The notes: a model not told the origin generated them from the sequence alone. Shown: positions 1 to 9,592, numbered from the stretch's first letter. The stretch: DNA of 64,000 nt from an uncultured Roseivirga sp. (GCA_947493005.1 CANLOY010000005.1:248001-312000); one strand, 5' to 3'. Numbers and translations are program-made.

Positions 1-1388
1 CGAACAATTGAATCATCGATAACTACCAGCGTATCAACATTTTTGTTAATTACCTCATAGGTTGTATCATAAACGTTGGCTACCAATTCATCACGACTAT
101 TGTCATCGGCAATAAAAGTTCGAAGTTTGGCATCTTTGATTACCAGTTTTTCTACTCTGGGCTGGAAACTCAAAAGTTGTTCTGCACTTTCCAAGGAAGG
201 CTTATCATCAATAATCACTTCCTTTCTGCGCTTAAGCATGTATTCATCCAATCCCCTCATCATACCCAGAAAAGAGATTTCAGCGGTATTCGGTATATAA
301 GAGAATACAGTATTTTTTAAGTCCATGTTGATGGACTTCAGAATCTGAGGAATAAGTAGTCTTCCCAACTCTTTTCTCTCTCTGTAAATATCAGGATCTG
401 TACCTCTGGAGAAATATATTCTTTCAAAAGAACAGGCTTTTAGTTCACCCGACTCCATGATCGGGATCTCTTCCCATTCGGCATTCTTATGAACGATAAG
501 TGCGTGCCCTGGAGCTACCTCTTCAATCTCTTCGTAATTGACGTTGAAGGCGGCTTTGATAGCTTGTTTTTCAGAAGCAACAACAATTACTTCATCGTCA
601 ATGTATTTAAAGGCAGGGCGGATACCATTAGGGTCGCGAACTATAAAGGAAGCACCATGTCCAAGTAAACCTACCATTGCATACCCTCCATCGAAATCTT
701 TGAAAGAACGCTTCAGTACGCGCTGAAGATTCATTTCATTTTCGATGTGAGTGGTAATCTCGTGGTTCTCTTTCTTACCTCGATATTTATCAAAAATGCG
801 TTGATTTTCTTCATCGATAAAGTGACCAATTTTTTCCATTACGGTCACTGTATCAGTTTTTTCTTTTGGATGCTGACCTAGTTTAATCAAAAGGTCAAAA
901 AGCTCATCGACATTAGTCATGTTGAAGTTTCCTGCCATTACCAGGTTTCGACTTCTCCAATTGTTTTGTCTCAGAAAAGGGTGGCAGCTCTCAATGCTGT
1001 TTTTCCCATGAGTTCCATAACGAAGGTGGCCCATCCAGAGCTCACCAGTGAATCCCATATTGTTTTTGAGCCAGTTAGCATCTTGAGGATCATAGCCCAC
1101 TTTCTTCTTAGCCTTCTGAAACTTTCTGCTGATTTTGGCAAAAATTTCGGCAACAGGCTGTGGATTAATGGTTCTGTATCTACTGATGAACCTGGTTCCT
1201 GGTTCTACATCTACTTTGATGTTAGCCACTCCGACACCATCCTGGCCTCGGTTGGACTGCTTTTGCATCATGATGTAAAGCTTATTTACCGCGTATGTTG
1301 CCGAACCATACTTGTCAATGTAGTATTGAAGCGGTTTTCTTAGGCGAATGTGTGCTATACCACATTCGTGTTTGATCTGCTCACTCAT
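1..1388 (-). CDS. purF: Amidophosphoribosyltransferase (PurF-like), 3' end outside window
   Basis: The frame is open from an ATG at 1388 to the left edge without a stop, so the gene is partial (about 462 residues seen). The N-terminus has a short propeptide and then Cys9-Gly in HECGIAHIRL, the usual nucleophile of a class II (Ntn) glutamine amidotransferase. RGQDGVGV and HLRYGTHG match the same domain. At the edge, VVIDDSIV is the start of the PRPP-binding loop of a type I phosphoribosyltransferase. The enzyme should transfer glutamine-derived ammonia to PRPP in the first step of purine synthesis. Its ATG directly follows the nuoN stop (TAAATG), so it is probably cotranscribed with nuo. Bacteroidota often carry two PurF-type paralogues; which one this is cannot be told here. 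Confidence 0.85.
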   Translation of the reverse strand, partial: MSEQIKHECGIAHIRLRKPLQYYIDKYGSATYAVNKLYIMMQKQSNRGQDGVGVANIKVDVEPGTRFISRYRTINPQPVAEIFAKISRKFQKAKKKVGYDPQDANWLKNNMGFTGELWMGHLRYGTHGKNSIESCHPFLRQNNWRSRNLVMAGNFNMTNVDELFDLLIKLGQHPKEKTDTVTVMEKIGHFIDEENQRIFDKYRGKKENHEITTHIENEMNLQRVLKRSFKDFDGGYAMVGLLGHGASFIVRDPNGIRPAFKYIDDEVIVVASEKQAIKAAFNVNYEEIEEVAPGHALIVHKNAEWEEIPIMESGELKACSFERIYFSRGTDPDIYRERKELGRLLIPQILKSINMDLKNTVFSYIPNTAEISFLGMMRGLDEYMLKRRKEVIIDDKPSLESAEQLLSFQPRVEKLVIKDAKLRTFIADDNSRDELVANVYDTTYEVINKNVDTLVVIDDSIV

Positions 1389-2906
1389 TTAGGGTATCCA
1401 AAGCTCAAAATTAATACTATTCATAATGCTGACCAACCAATCCGATCTAAAGAATAAAAGTAACAAAGGGGAGACCAATAAAGTGCCCCAAAGCCAATCT
1501 GTAAATCTTCTGGTGTTCGGTTGGATTTCTTGAGGTGCTGTTTTGAAAAATAATAAATAAGGCATTTTTAGGTAGTAGAAAAGTGCTACCACAGTGTTCA
1601 TCAGGCCAATGACAAAAACCCAAATTAAAATGGGATGTCCTTCATTTAAATGTGCTTCCCAGAGTGCCGAAAAAATAAAAAGCTTAGCGTTAAATCCAGC
1701 AGTTGGTGGTAAGCCTGTAAGCGAGATCATAATAACGAGTACCAGTATTGATAGGTATGGCAGTTTTTGGCCCAGACCTTTGAAACTATCGAACTGAGAA
1801 CTTCCAGTATTTCTTTCAAATATCTGGACAAGCAGAAATCCCGCAAAGTTCATTATCAGATAAATACTTGCATAAAAGAGCATGGCTTGATTCCCTGAAC
1901 CTGTAAAGGCCAGAATACCGACCATTAAAAAGCCCGCATGGGCAATAGAGGAATAGGCTAGCATACGCTTTACATCTTTTTGCCAGAGTGCAGAGAAGTT
2001 GCCGACAGTCATACTGGCAATGGCAAGTATCCCTATCCAAAGTTGCCAGTCAATGGTTGAAATGGTTATAGCATTTACAAAGTGAAATATTATACTAAGT
2101 GCCCCGAGTTTAGGGAGTACTGAGAATACTGCAACAATAGGAGTGGGGGCGGCTTCATAGACGTCTGGCGACCATATGTGTAAAGGAAATGCACCAAGTT
2201 TAAATATGAACCCAGCCATTACCATAATACAAGCAATTGATAAAGGAAGTGCTGGAATATCATTCAAGCCAGCGACAAAAGTTGTACTGGTAATATCCAA
2301 AGTGCCTGTGAACCCATAGAGCCAGCTCATGCCATAAAGCATAATAGCTGAGGCTACTGCACCATAAATCATATATTTCATGGCAGCTTCTGCTTTCTTT
2401 TTGCCTTTGGTTATGCCAGTTAATACATAAGAGCAAATGGACGTTACTTCAATAGACAAGTAGATCATGAGTAGATTGTTAGACATGCTCATGAAAGAGA
2501 CTCCTAGTAAAAGCCCAAAAAGCATTACTAAAATTTCACTACTCCTGAAGAAATCTTTTTGTTTTTCGCCTGACCTGTGAGCTATTATCAATGTAATAAA
2601 AACACCTATACAAAAACCTGTTTTTAGAAAAACAGAGAGCTTGCTCACTGATAGAAGCCCACTCATTATGGACTTGGTTTCTGATAGTTCAAACCATTGC
2701 TGAATAAGCAGAAAACCAGTGAAGGCCAAACCTGCATAGGCAATAGCAGCTATGCCCATGGATTTGTTTTTCTTGAAAAGAAGGTCGAAAATGATTAGGA
2801 GAATGATCGATCCTGTTATTGATATTTCGGGTGCCAGATCCCATAAATCAATGCCTGTCTTAGCAAGTTGATTACTTAATTCAGTATGCTGGTTTTGAAT
2901 CAACAT
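1389..2906 (-). CDS. nuoN: NADH-quinone oxidoreductase subunit N
   Basis: This 505-residue polytopic protein is an antiporter-like subunit of complex I in the inner membrane, where it translocates protons. It has about 14 predicted membrane segments and family motifs such as GFIFKLGAFPLHIWSPDVYEA and KRMLAYSSIAHAGF, with the lysine-bearing helices expected of NuoN. It is the last nuo gene of the minus-strand cluster. Its ATG overlaps the nuoM stop by one base, and its own stop abuts the purF-like ATG. Length is normal for the family. Confidence 0.95.
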   Translation of the reverse strand: MLIQNQHTELSNQLAKTGIDLWDLAPEISITGSIILLIIFDLLFKKNKSMGIAAIAYAGLAFTGFLLIQQWFELSETKSIMSGLLSVSKLSVFLKTGFCIGVFITLIIAHRSGEKQKDFFRSSEILVMLFGLLLGVSFMSMSNNLLMIYLSIEVTSICSYVLTGITKGKKKAEAAMKYMIYGAVASAIMLYGMSWLYGFTGTLDITSTTFVAGLNDIPALPLSIACIMVMAGFIFKLGAFPLHIWSPDVYEAAPTPIVAVFSVLPKLGALSIIFHFVNAITISTIDWQLWIGILAIASMTVGNFSALWQKDVKRMLAYSSIAHAGFLMVGILAFTGSGNQAMLFYASIYLIMNFAGFLLVQIFERNTGSSQFDSFKGLGQKLPYLSILVLVIMISLTGLPPTAGFNAKLFIFSALWEAHLNEGHPILIWVFVIGLMNTVVALFYYLKMPYLLFFKTAPQEIQPNTRRFTDWLWGTLLVSPLLLLFFRSDWLVSIMNSINFELWIP

Positions 2907-4588
2907 TATTTGTGAAAAGAAAGTAAATGGTTGGTGAAACTTTCTACAGAATTGTTAATCAAATCCAGTAATAATGATGGGTAGAGACCAAAGGTCAGGA
3001 TTAGAATAACCAATGGAACGAGCATTACATATTCTCGGGTATCTAAATCTTTAAGGGCAGGTATCCAATTTTTGTCTTTCACCCAAAACTTGCCAAAGAA
3101 CATGCGCTGTAGTGCCCACAAATAATACCCAGCGCCAAGGACCAGACCGAGTGTAGCTACAACTGGCATCCACCCTGGAATAGCACCAATGGTTCCCGAA
3201 GATTTGAATGCACCAATAAACACCATAAGCTCAGCTATGAAGCCTGAAAAACCTGGTAGGCCTAATGATGCAAAGAATGCAATGGCAATGAAAACGGTAT
3301 ACTTTGGCATTTGCTTGGCCAGCCCTCCGTAGTTCTCAATCATTCGATCGTGTGTTCTGTCATAAAGCACTCCGGCCAATAGGAATAGCATAGCTGAAAT
3401 CAAACCGTGAGAATACATTTGATAAATAGCGCCACTTACTCCCTCAACAGTCATTGCCGCCAGACCCAGCAGTACAAAGCCCATATGAGAGACCGAACTG
3501 TAAGCGATGAGTCTTTTCAGGTCCTTTTGTGCCAGAGCATTTAATGCACCGTAAATAATGGCAAACATGCCAAAGAAGCCTATTAACCAGGAGTAGTGAT
3601 AAGCACTATCAGGGAACATGGCGAAGGCGGTTCGAATTAATCCATACCCTCCTATCTTCAGTAAAATTCCGGCCAGTACAACTGAAATTGGTGTTGGAGC
3701 TTCCACGTGAGCATCGGGTAGCCAGGTATGAAATGGTACCGCAGGCAGCTTGATGGCAAACCCAATGAGCAGTGCAAGGAAAGCTATCCACCTTGCAGGT
3801 TGACCAAAAACTTTAGCCAGACTCGATGAGTCTAAAAATGACCCTGGAATGTAATTGTCTGGATTGGTCATGTGAATCATATTGAAAGATTTCACAATCT
3901 TATCTGAAGCAATACTCCCATCCTTTACAAGTGATTGAACTTCCAATACTTCATAACCAGTTTCTGCGGCAGTTTTTACTGGATCATAAACCGAGTTGTA
4001 AAGACCAATCATTACAATTAAAATCAATATTGATCCAACCAGAGTATATAGGAAGAATTTGATTGAAGCATATTCTTTTCTTGGCCCACCCCATATGCCG
4101 ATAAGAAAGTACATGGGGAGTAGCATGAACTCAAAAAAGAGGTAGAAAAGAAAGAAGTCCAGTGCCACAAAACATCCCAATACTGAAGAAGAGAGTAATA
4201 AGTAGAGACTGAAATAGGCTTTCTTTTTCTTGCCAATATTCCATGAGGCAATGGCTCCTATGAACAAGACGATTCCTGCCAATAGTAACATACCAATGTT
4301 TAAGCCATCCACAGCCACGAAGTAGTCTACAGAGAACTTACCTAAAGAGCCCATAGACATAGAGAACCACTCTGTTTTGTGTATGAGCTGGAGAGTAGTC
4401 TCATCGGTTATGGTTGATGCTGAATGGGTTTTAAAGTCATATGCGGCATAAACGATTAGTACTAAGGTTAAGCCAAGGCAAAGCACTGTCAGAACCCGAT
4501 AGAGGTATTCGTATGTCTTTGGGGTTAGCAGAACTAACAACGCTGCCGTTAGGGGAATAAAGATGATATATGTTAACAGCTCTGACAT
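2906..4588 (-). CDS. nuoM: NADH-quinone oxidoreductase subunit M
   Basis: The 560-residue polytopic protein is the middle antiporter-like proton-pumping subunit of complex I. Diagnostic motifs are FYLFFEFMLLPMYFLIGIWGG, including the conserved membrane glutamate, then AIKLPAVPFHTWLPDAHVEAP and KRLIAYSSVSHMGFVLLG. A loop of about 70 residues near residues 195-265 is longer than in many NuoM proteins. The start lies 3 bases after the nuoL stop, and the end overlaps nuoN by one base, indicating translational coupling. Confidence 0.95.
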   Translation of the reverse strand: MSELLTYIIFIPLTAALLVLLTPKTYEYLYRVLTVLCLGLTLVLIVYAAYDFKTHSASTITDETTLQLIHKTEWFSMSMGSLGKFSVDYFVAVDGLNIGMLLLAGIVLFIGAIASWNIGKKKKAYFSLYLLLSSSVLGCFVALDFFLFYLFFEFMLLPMYFLIGIWGGPRKEYASIKFFLYTLVGSILILIVMIGLYNSVYDPVKTAAETGYEVLEVQSLVKDGSIASDKIVKSFNMIHMTNPDNYIPGSFLDSSSLAKVFGQPARWIAFLALLIGFAIKLPAVPFHTWLPDAHVEAPTPISVVLAGILLKIGGYGLIRTAFAMFPDSAYHYSWLIGFFGMFAIIYGALNALAQKDLKRLIAYSSVSHMGFVLLGLAAMTVEGVSGAIYQMYSHGLISAMLFLLAGVLYDRTHDRMIENYGGLAKQMPKYTVFIAIAFFASLGLPGFSGFIAELMVFIGAFKSSGTIGAIPGWMPVVATLGLVLGAGYYLWALQRMFFGKFWVKDKNWIPALKDLDTREYVMLVPLVILILTFGLYPSLLLDLINNSVESFTNHLLSFHK

Positions 4589-4591
4589 GAA

Positions 4592-6727
4592 TTAGAAAAC
4601 TAAATAAAGCATTAATAATATGATGAATGCAAAACTTAACAAGATATAAGTTTGCACATTTCCCGATTGGATTGACCGGGTTAATTGACCAATTCTTCCT
4701 CCAGTGAAAGCGGTTAGGTTCACTAGCCCATCTATAAAGTACTTGTCGAACCATTTGGCGATGTGTGCTATAATTACTTGTAGGCGGGCTAGTCCATTTA
4801 CCAATCCGTCTACAATGTGCTTATCGAACCAATAGATTGCTTTTGCTTTCAGGAGAATAAATTTCAAAATGGCTTTTCTGTATAAAGCATCTTGATACCA
4901 ATGGTAAAATGAAACTTGTCCAAAGAACCCCCTCGGTTCTCTACGCTCCACAAATGCTTGTTCTAGTTTAGCATTTGGTTTATATCCAATGTAGGCAAGG
5001 AAAATACCAATGGCGGCTAAACCAATAGATACACCATTAACAAGTCCATGGAGCGCTTCGAAATTCTCATGAGGAATTTCAACCAGGCTTTTGGCGGCAT
5101 AAACTACAGGAACCAAAAAGCCTGGTGTTGAGAAAGATTCTACAAACCAGGTATGCTCTGCATTTAGAGTTAATCCAAAAACGGGGCTCAGTGAAAGTAT
5201 GGAAAGTATAATCACTGGAATTATAAGCGTAAAGTTGCCATCCTTCAGTTTTTCAGTAATGTTTTCTTGATTTACAATTTTTGACAACCTGAAATTTCCG
5301 AAGAAGACCAGGAATATCATTCTGAATGTATAAAATGCCGTGAAAAGTACAGTGGCAAATGCCAGTACTTCTGGAATATAAAAACCACCACCTTTTTCAT
5401 CTGCCCAAACAGACAGGTTCAATAGAATAGCATCTTTAGATAAAAAGCCGGAAAAGCCAGGTAAGCCTGCAAGTGCAAGTGCACAAATCAAAAAGCAAAA
5501 GAAGGTTTTGGGCATATATTGCCTTAGTCCCCCCATAACACGCATGTCTTGCGTGTTGAATTTAACCTCTTTGGATTCCAGTTTATGGAGTTGATGAATG
5601 ATAATTCCTGCAGCCAGAAAGAGACCTGCTTTGAAAAAGGCATGTGTCAACAAATGGAACAACCCTGCAGTGTAGGCGCCAATCCCCATGGCCATTACCA
5701 TATAGCCCAACTGGGAAATAGTACTATAGGCGAGTACCTTTTTGATATCAAATTGAGATAGAGCTGCAATAGCGGCCATGAATGCGGTGATGGAACCAAC
5801 AATAGCTATTACTTCCAAGGCTTGGGCATCGAGCAATACAAAAACTCTGGCCAGCATAAATACACCGGCAGCTACCATTGTGGCAGCGTGAATAAGGGCT
5901 GAAACAGGGGTAGGGCCTTCCATGGCATCGGGTAGCCAGACTTGTAACGGGAATTGAGCTGACTTGCCGACTGCTCCACAAAACAGTGCAATACCCGCTG
6001 CGCTTAGCCATCTGCCATCAAGTGAGTTGACTATTTCCTTGCCATTATTAGTGAACTGAACAATCCAGTTCCCATCTTCAATCTGACTATAACTCATCAG
6101 TGATTTGATGGCTCCTAAATCGAATGATTGAAACTGGGTGTACAGGATCATCAGCCCTGTAATAAAGCCCAAGTCACCTATTCGGTTCATAATAAAGGCC
6201 TTATTGGCTGCCAAAGAAGCCGACTTCTTTTCGAACCAAAAACCGATCAACAAGTAGGAGGACAAGCCAACTAATTCCCAGAAGATGAAAATCAACAACA
6301 GGTTGTGAAAGAGTACGATTCCCATCATTGAGAAGGTAAACAGCCCGAGAAAGGCAAAATATCTAGGTTTTGCCTCATCATTTCTCATGTATTCCTGAGA
6401 AAAGAAGTGTACCAGCAATGAAATAAAATTGACGACAATAGTCATCATTAAAGTGAGCCTGTCTATGAGAAATGCATAGGTAAGTTGTGTGTCACCTATT
6501 GAAAACCAATATCCTTTGATGGTTATAGGGTTACTGTTCCAATTGAGGAAAGCCAAATAAATGGCAATCAATGTATTAATTCCAAGAAGTGAAGTAGCCC
6601 AATGGGGTGCTTTGTTTCCAGCCTTTATAGTAGTAATAAAGGAAAGGAATGGAATGGCTAACAAGGCAATAAGCCAGTAAACCATTGAGTTAGTATTGGG
6701 CGATATGATTTCTTGCAGTTCTATCAT
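4592..6727 (-). CDS. nuoL: NADH-quinone oxidoreductase subunit L
   Basis: The 711-residue protein is the distal proton-pumping subunit of complex I. It shows the family core (FIFWELVGLSSYLLIGFWF, QFPLQVWLPDAMEGPTPVSA, KKVLAYSTISQLGYMV) and a long C-terminal part that should form the lateral helix spanning the membrane arm. In that part the segment WFDK...DGLVN occurs twice, at residues about 633-644 and 659-670, where one copy is usual. The gene overlaps nuoK by 4 bases (ATGA) and ends 3 bases before nuoM. Confidence 0.95.
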   Translation of the reverse strand: MIELQEIISPNTNSMVYWLIALLAIPFLSFITTIKAGNKAPHWATSLLGINTLIAIYLAFLNWNSNPITIKGYWFSIGDTQLTYAFLIDRLTLMMTIVVNFISLLVHFFSQEYMRNDEAKPRYFAFLGLFTFSMMGIVLFHNLLLIFIFWELVGLSSYLLIGFWFEKKSASLAANKAFIMNRIGDLGFITGLMILYTQFQSFDLGAIKSLMSYSQIEDGNWIVQFTNNGKEIVNSLDGRWLSAAGIALFCGAVGKSAQFPLQVWLPDAMEGPTPVSALIHAATMVAAGVFMLARVFVLLDAQALEVIAIVGSITAFMAAIAALSQFDIKKVLAYSTISQLGYMVMAMGIGAYTAGLFHLLTHAFFKAGLFLAAGIIIHQLHKLESKEVKFNTQDMRVMGGLRQYMPKTFFCFLICALALAGLPGFSGFLSKDAILLNLSVWADEKGGGFYIPEVLAFATVLFTAFYTFRMIFLVFFGNFRLSKIVNQENITEKLKDGNFTLIIPVIILSILSLSPVFGLTLNAEHTWFVESFSTPGFLVPVVYAAKSLVEIPHENFEALHGLVNGVSIGLAAIGIFLAYIGYKPNAKLEQAFVERREPRGFFGQVSFYHWYQDALYRKAILKFILLKAKAIYWFDKHIVDGLVNGLARLQVIIAHIAKWFDKYFIDGLVNLTAFTGGRIGQLTRSIQSGNVQTYILLSFAFIILLMLYLVF

Positions 6728-7026
6728 CCCTTAAGCTCATTGATCTTGTCCAGATCGGCAGTTTTAAAGTGTTGGTACACTTTAACAATTATAGAAAGTC
6801 CAACAGCCGCTTCAGCAGCCGCAACGGTAATAATAAAAATGGAAAATATCTGACCTTGCAAGGCAACGGGGTCATAACTACTAAATGCTATCAGATTAAT
6901 GTTCGCTGCATTTAGCATTAATTCAATTCCAATTAATACCATGATAGCATTCTTTCTGGTAACCACAACAAAAAGCCCAGCACAGAAAAGAAACGCCCCC
7001 AGAAATAGCAAATAATCAAATGGCAT
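6724..7026 (-). CDS. nuoK: NADH-quinone oxidoreductase subunit K
   Basis: The start was placed at the ATG at 7026, which gives 100 residues beginning MPFDYLLFLGAFLF, the usual NuoK length; the frame is open further upstream. There are three membrane segments. The two conserved membrane glutamates of the proton path are visible in VLIGIELMLNAANINL and AAAEAAVGLSII. It is a small membrane-arm subunit of complex I. The start lies 11 bases inside the end of nuoJ, and the end overlaps nuoL by 4 bases. Confidence 0.95.
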   Translation of the reverse strand: MPFDYLLFLGAFLFCAGLFVVVTRKNAIMVLIGIELMLNAANINLIAFSSYDPVALQGQIFSIFIITVAAAEAAVGLSIIVKVYQHFKTADLDKINELKG

Positions 7027-7543
7027 CTTCAGCCTCCTTTCTAGTGTTTCCGGCAATTCGAACGGCACCAATAAGTGCCAACAGAAGTAATAAACCAATG
7101 ATTTCAAATGCAAGTACATAATCAGTCATTAACGTCATTCCAAATTCTCGTATTCCTGATGGGGAAGATGTTTCTTGGTTGATCCAGCCCAATGCACTAA
7201 AATTGGCTTGTAAAATGCCTTTTATTAACAGTACAAAGAGTCCTCCTGCTATTACAAAACCGAAGAGTTTATTGTAAGAAGGACTAACTACTTTTTTTTC
7301 CGAAAGTCTATTGGTGAGCATTATACCAAAGACCAGTAAAATTAATATACCCCCCACATAGACCAGTATTTGAGTAACGGCAATGAATTCTGCTCCCAGA
7401 AAAATGAAAATACCAGCTACACCAATAAAAGTCAGAATCAAGGCAAAAGCAGCATATAGAATATTTTTTGTCAACACAATATAAAGTGTTGAAAGCACAG
7501 TGATAGCTCCAAAGATGTAGAATATGATATTACTTGTTTCCAT
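7016..7543 (-). CDS. nuoJ: NADH-quinone oxidoreductase subunit J
   Basis: This 175-residue protein has five predicted membrane segments and the NuoJ signature around AEFIAVTQILVYVGGILILLVFGIML. It belongs to the membrane arm of complex I next to NuoK and NuoH. The gene starts 3 bases after the nuoI stop and overlaps nuoK. The C-terminal segment EIIGLLLLLALIGAVRIAG is typical of the family. Confidence 0.95.
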   Translation of the reverse strand: METSNIIFYIFGAITVLSTLYIVLTKNILYAAFALILTFIGVAGIFIFLGAEFIAVTQILVYVGGILILLVFGIMLTNRLSEKKVVSPSYNKLFGFVIAGGLFVLLIKGILQANFSALGWINQETSSPSGIREFGMTLMTDYVLAFEIIGLLLLLALIGAVRIAGNTRKEAEDAI

Positions 7544-7546
7544 AGC

Positions 7547-8440
7547 CTATTCTTCGCCTTCCGGTTTGTTCTTTTTTGGTGTCGGGATTTTAGATCTCAT
7601 TGGCACCTTTGGTTTAAGTTTGGCACTTTCCTGTTCCTCAGTATTGTCACTTTTCTTAACCTGAATCTTTGGTCTGATCACGGGCCTTGGTTTTGAAGTT
7701 TTCGGGCTGTTTTCTGAATCCTTTTTTACCTGAATTTTTGGTTTGACAATGACTTTGGGTTTTGCCGTGCCACTACCTGGTACTTTGGGTTTCATAACAG
7801 GTTTGGCTGCGCCAGGTACTTTTGGTTTTATTGAGGGCTTCATTGCTGGTTTTGAACTGGTACTTGTAGCTGTTTTGGCTTTTTCTGCGGCCTTTTTCTC
7901 CATGTGTTCCTCAAATGCTTTTTTCCTTTCCAGAATTTCGATTGGAGTCATATTGGAAAAAGGAACATTATGCTCTTCAAAATCAAAAGCACTGAAGTCA
8001 TACTCGTTTGTCATGGTAAGACACTCTGTAGGGCAAACAGTAGTACACAGTCCACAGAAACAACATTTAGCCATGTCAATGTCGAACTTGGCGGCATGTA
8101 TTCTTAACGGTGTGCCATCAGAAGTTTTACCAAATACTTCTGCTGAACGGATAGGTTCAATATCAATACAGTTGACAGGACATATCTTAGCGCATTTATC
8201 ACATACAATACAATCTTCTATTTCATTATGAAGCTTGTATCGCCCATTGTCTGGTACCGGGATTTCTTCTTTTGGGTACTGGAGAGTGAAAATTCCATTT
8301 TGCTCATTAAAGTAATTCTTATCATCTGGTCCAATTGGAGTTCTCTGTTTGCGTGCATCCAGCATGTGCTTTCCAGTAATTTTCAAGCCTTTTTTTAAGG
8401 TTCTTACTGAGGAGACAATATTCATCCAATATTCCTTCAT
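7547..8440 (-). CDS. nuoI: NADH-quinone oxidoreductase subunit I with long basic C-terminal tail
   Basis: The protein has 297 residues, against about 150-190 for most NuoI. It carries two [4Fe-4S] motifs, C77-C80-C83-C87P and C126-C129-C132-C136P, which hold clusters N6a and N6b and pass electrons towards N2 in NuoB. From about residue 183 the protein becomes low-complexity, rich in Lys and Pro. This tail repeats units such as MKPKVPG and (K/R)PKIQVKK, and ends in an acidic GEE. The tail is probably disordered. The gene overlaps nuoH by 4 bases. The ferredoxin core is certain; the role of the tail is unknown. Confidence 0.95.
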   Translation of the reverse strand: MKEYWMNIVSSVRTLKKGLKITGKHMLDARKQRTPIGPDDKNYFNEQNGIFTLQYPKEEIPVPDNGRYKLHNEIEDCIVCDKCAKICPVNCIDIEPIRSAEVFGKTSDGTPLRIHAAKFDIDMAKCCFCGLCTTVCPTECLTMTNEYDFSAFDFEEHNVPFSNMTPIEILERKKAFEEHMEKKAAEKAKTATSTSSKPAMKPSIKPKVPGAAKPVMKPKVPGSGTAKPKVIVKPKIQVKKDSENSPKTSKPRPVIRPKIQVKKSDNTEEQESAKLKPKVPMRSKIPTPKKNKPEGEE

Positions 8441-9534
8441 ATCATGAATAGTCTCCAGATTGCACTTAGTAAAACCAGAATGATAGAGGCTGGGGTCAGG
8501 TATTTCCAGCTAAGGTTCATTAGTTGATCTAACCTTAGTCTGGGGTATGTCCAGCGAATCCAAATTTGTAGCCCGACTAGTAGGAATGCCTTGCTTATCA
8601 TCCAAAAAGCTCCCCAAATATGCCCTGCGATTGTACCAGGTTCCCCACTTGTCCATTCTGCTAAAACTACGGAACCTATGTTAGGCAATGGAGTGTTCCA
8701 TCCGCCCAGAAATAAGATGGCAGCAAGAAATGATACCAGTAACATCATACCGTATTCCCCCATCATTACAAAGCTCCATCTGAGGCCAGAATATTCTGTA
8801 TGGAAGCCTCCTACTAATTCGGATTCTGCTTCCGGAATATCAAAAGGACCTCGATTACTTTCAGCTAGAGATGCAATAAAGAAAATAACAAAACCTATTA
8901 GGAAAATTGGAGCACGGAAAATATTCCAGGTTAAAATACCTCCGATATTGGTGGTATTAATGCCTAACGCTTTAATGCCAAAAAGATAATTCTCAGCTCC
9001 TGAATTGACCGTGTTCCACCAAATACCTTGCTGATAACTGATCTCTTGCAAATTGAGTGTTTGAGAAATCATCACAACACAGACAACCATTAGTCCAAGT
9101 GGTATTTCGTAGGAGATTATTTGCGCAACAGAACGCATAGCTCCGAACAATGCATACTTGCTGTTAGATCCCCAGCCAGACATTAGAATACCAATTACAT
9201 CGAGGGATACAATTGCCAAAAGATAGAAAATGCCAATGTCTGCTGCTGCACCTCCAAAATCTGAAGTAAGCGGTAATACTGCAAAACCTGCAAATACCGA
9301 TGTGAAAATAATTACTGGACCAGGTTTAAATAGTTTTTTGTCAGCAGCAAGAGGAACAATGTCTTCCTTTTGAACTAGCTTAAGTAAGTCAGCAATGGTT
9401 TGAAGAATTCCATAATAACCTACTTCCATAGGGCCAAATCGGTCTTGTATAAAGGCCGAAATTTTTCTTTCGGCATATACTACAAATACCATGTAGATCA
9501 GAAAGAATGTCAGGAAAAAGAGAAATGCGTACAC
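8437..9534 (-). CDS. nuoH: NADH-quinone oxidoreductase subunit H
   Basis: The 365-residue polytopic protein is the membrane subunit that joins the quinone site to the proton-pumping arm. Family motifs include AERKISAFIQDRFGPMEVG near the N-terminus, GSNSKYALFGAMRSVAQ with EIPLGL, and SNRGPFDIPEAESELVGGF, the conserved acidic quinone-channel loop. It is the first gene of nuoHIJKLMN. A weak promoter-like TTTCTTTG lies about 24 bases upstream. The gene before it on this strand is murI, not nuoG. Confidence 0.95.
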   Translation of the reverse strand: MYAFLFFLTFFLIYMVFVVYAERKISAFIQDRFGPMEVGYYGILQTIADLLKLVQKEDIVPLAADKKLFKPGPVIIFTSVFAGFAVLPLTSDFGGAAADIGIFYLLAIVSLDVIGILMSGWGSNSKYALFGAMRSVAQIISYEIPLGLMVVCVVMISQTLNLQEISYQQGIWWNTVNSGAENYLFGIKALGINTTNIGGILTWNIFRAPIFLIGFVIFFIASLAESNRGPFDIPEAESELVGGFHTEYSGLRWSFVMMGEYGMMLLVSFLAAILFLGGWNTPLPNIGSVVLAEWTSGEPGTIAGHIWGAFWMISKAFLLVGLQIWIRWTYPRLRLDQLMNLSWKYLTPASIILVLLSAIWRLFMI

Positions 9535-9557
9535 GCTCTGTTATACCTTGGTTAGTG

Positions 9558-9565
9558 CAAAGAAA
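9558..9565 (-). promoter_or_regulatory. Possible -7 element for nuoHIJKLMN
   Basis: On the minus strand TTTCTTTG differs by one base from the Bacteroidota -7 consensus TAnnTTTG and lies 24 bases before the nuoH start. No clear TTTG -33 element was found at the right spacing, so this is a weak call. Confidence 0.3.
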
Positions 9566-9592
9566 GCATATTATTTATTAACATACACTTAG

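Noticed and set aside
7743-8231. 162-residue plus-strand ORF over the nuoI tail
   Set aside because: It is the antisense image of the repetitive Lys/Pro coding stretch, and the nuoI frame is clearly the real one.
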